Assembly (NCBI RefSeq): GCF_963583255.1
Contig: NC_084806.1
Span: 21,494,317 to 21,558,316, forward strand
DNA: 64,000 bases
From: Pyrus communis
Taxonomy: Eukaryota > Streptophyta > Magnoliopsida > Rosales > Rosaceae
Direction: 5' to 3'
Shown: positions 63,722 through 64,000 of the stretch, piece after piece
How the letters are laid out: every line of letters starts with the position of its first letter
Position numbering within the stretch: position 1 is the first letter of the stretch
Translations under genes and position numbers: made by a program
Notes under the pieces: generated by a model
The model's database searches: none
Told to the model about the DNA's origin: nothing
Seen by the model: only the letters and a program-made list of their open reading frames with translations

Positions 63722-64000
63722 AATCTAACACTTTAAAATAAATGGGGGATTGGTTTTGGACGAAATTAAACTAAAATAGAAACTTGGAAACAAAACAGAT
63801 TGTACAAACGAAATTGATGGAATAGAATGAAGAAAAACTAGTTAGAGGGTTCCTTATCCACACATGAACATAAGCATATAATTTGACTCCCAGTTATGAC
63901 TTCAACAAACGATGAATGACAATGCTCCAAGTTAATTAGGTCCGCTTAAATTAACCTTCAGATTTCCCTAGATTCATTGGATTGAATGGGATACGCATTA
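63393..64000 (-). repeat. W right LTR (5' LTR of the element), partial
   Basis: It starts TGATGCGTGATTTATACGC and, apart from the duplication, matches 5317 onward. It leaves the window at 64000. Confidence 0.88.

Larger units (their letters stand above)
5317..64000 (-). mobile_element. Element W, LTR retrotransposon (reverse), runs off the window
   Basis: Left LTR 5317-6417 plus 57981-59397 (split by T), polypurine tract at 59398, internal region to 63392, PBS at 63370-63387, right LTR from 63393 onward. It carries the antisense ORF (62441-63118), the small sense ORF (61586-61855) and a 14-codon gag stub. Visible parts of the two LTRs look nearly identical. It has no pol. It is inserted in the internal region of V at ATGCT; the matching duplicate is outside the window. 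Confidence 0.85.

Overview
The window is plant repeat DNA: a deep nest of related, mostly very young LTR retrotransposons. I see no ordinary host gene, tRNA, rRNA or CRISPR array. The primer binding site (TGGCGCCGTTGCCGGGGA) matches the 3' end of plant tRNA-Asp, and the only long polyprotein has the gag, zinc-knuckle and DLGAS-protease layout of Athila-like Ty3/gypsy elements. AT-rich sequence, 5-bp target duplications and TG...CA termini fit a eudicot genome. Rosaceae is my guess from general resemblance and is not proven by the sequence. No reverse transcriptase, RNase H or integrase was found, so every element here looks non-autonomous.

Nesting, outside in. V (forward, from 591) is interrupted in its internal region at 5316 by W (reverse, 5317 to beyond 64000). 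The left LTR of W is split by T (reverse, 6418-57975, TSD CAACG). T is a tandem LTR-internal-LTR-internal-LTR with three LTRs of exactly 2491 bp once later insertions are subtracted. The middle LTR of T holds a solo LTR, S (14271-16292, TSD ACAAA), and X (17321-34339, TSD AATCC, LTRs 2352 bp). The right LTR of T holds Y (forward, 38796-55584, TSD GTTAA, LTRs 2130 bp). X contains F (forward, 24055-30750, no 5' LTR). Y contains Z (reverse, 42535-51561, TSD AAGCG, LTRs 2015 bp). The LTR of another element, P, ends at 590 inside the LTR of V.

Two internal layouts occur. X and Y have PBS, a gag-derived ORF, a conserved GGGAGGCAACCC motif, about 1.9 kb of noncoding DNA, then the polypurine tract. 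V, T (twice), F, Z and W carry in addition a cassette in antisense: a 218-240 codon ORF (LxLxL N-terminus, coiled coil, Pro/Met repeats) with a GC-rich region upstream. That region has outward-facing TATA boxes and appears divergent, with a conserved 89-codon ORF on the element-sense side. In T and W the gag has shrunk to 14 codons, while the antisense ORF is open in all six copies.

The signals most worth checking are the antisense cassette, a U5 stem-loop with a compensatory base-pair change between tandem copies, a C-run/G-run hairpin of matched length in most LTR families, a perfect palindrome abutting the PBS, three polypurine-like motifs per element, the tandem structure of T, and the X::F composite with identical 694-bp direct repeats that one template switch would explain.
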